Assembly: GCA_947374105.1 (NCBI GenBank)
Contig: CANCAO010000109.1
Span: 1 to 6,138 of the forward strand
Length of the DNA stretch: 6,138 bases
From: Comamonadaceae bacterium
Lineage (GTDB): Bacteria > Pseudomonadota > Gammaproteobacteria > Burkholderiales > Burkholderiaceae_C
Reading direction: 5' to 3'
Part shown: positions 5,942 to 6,138 of the stretch, one piece after another
Numbering within the stretch: position 1 is the first letter of the stretch
How the letters are laid out: the number at the start of each line of letters is the position of its first letter
Notes under the pieces: generated by a model
The model's input: only the letters and a program-made list of their open reading frames with translations
What the model was told of the DNA's origin: nothing
Database searches by the model: none
Made by a program: the position numbers and the translations under genes

Positions 5942-6138
5942 GCCTAAAACAAATTTCAGCTTTGGGCCATCTGCCGACATTGGTATGTGACCGATTCAAA
6001 GCAGCGAGTCCGTCAACATCCGCCAATCCGGAAACCTGACATTCATTGTCGGCCGCTTCGTGCCCATAGCGGGCGCTCGCGTCAGGGCAGAGCGGTCATT
6101 CAGTTTTCGTTCGAGAAGCAGGAAGCTGACCTTGAGTT

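Larger units (their letters stand above)
5775..6138. mobile_element. Probable end of a Tn7-like transposon inserted downstream of glmS (partial)
   Basis: The proposed terminus is the TGT at 5775-5777, matching the TGT...ACA ends of Tn7 and related TnsB/TniA elements. From 5787 inward there are three direct copies of a 14-base motif in one orientation, as expected for transposase sites at such an end. The location, 22 bases past the glmS stop, is close to the Tn7 target (about 25 bases). The remaining 250 bases hold a perfect hairpin (5924-5941) and no convincing gene. A 79-codon minus-strand frame (5787-6026) overlaps the repeats and looks spurious. The transposition genes (tnsA-E or tniQ type), cargo and other end are not in the window, so subtype and activity cannot be judged. 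Alternatives are a decayed remnant or a repeat array unrelated to Tn7. Confidence 0.65.

Noticed and set aside
5787..6026. 79-codon minus-strand open frame downstream of glmS
   Set aside because: It runs through all three direct repeats, lacks a ribosome site and matches no family that I know. Better explained as non-coding transposon end.
5764..6137. CTTGAGT at both 5764-5770 and 6131-6137, as the duplication around a very short element
   Set aside because: No inverted copy of the 14-base motif or ACA terminus lies next to the second copy, and it does not abut the TGT at 5775. A 7-base match is probably chance.

Overview
This window looks like chromosomal DNA from a betaproteobacterium, most likely Burkholderiales and probably Comamonadaceae-like (Rhodoferax, Polaromonas, Acidovorax type). 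The basis is protein flavour, GC-rich codon use and the glmU/glmS neighbourhood. No search was run, so the genus is not fixed.

Layout: (1) 1-657, + strand, is the 3' part of a metallo-beta-lactamase-fold hydrolase whose 5' end lies outside the window. (2) 671-1567, - strand, is a DUF6279-like lipoprotein, convergent with gene 1. The two stop codons lie in opposite arms of one small hairpin. (3) 1629-3059, + strand, is glmU, divergent from the lipoprotein gene across a 61-base gap. (4) 3076-3831, + strand, is a compact histidine kinase with no sensor domain. (5) 3900-5753, + strand, is glmS. (6) 5754-6138 has no convincing gene. It starts with the downstream flank of glmS and then appears to enter the end of a Tn7-like transposon.

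How the genes work together: GlmS makes glucosamine-6-phosphate. GlmU acetylates glucosamine-1-phosphate and uridylates it to UDP-GlcNAc, the precursor of peptidoglycan and lipopolysaccharide. GlmM, which links the two steps, is not in the window. The small kinase lies in the same direction between them, so it could be co-transcribed, but nothing in its sequence ties it to amino-sugar metabolism.

The most notable signal is immediately downstream of glmS. Twenty-one bases after its stop codon is a TGT, followed by three direct copies of a 14-base motif (TAAAGTCGTAAACA) at 5788, 5808 and 5876. Position, TGT terminus and repeated sites are those expected of a Tn7-like element in the glmS-linked attachment site, with the repeats as TnsB-type transposase sites. 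Only about 360 bases of the putative element are visible. Its transposition genes, cargo and far end are outside the window, so what it carries is unknown.
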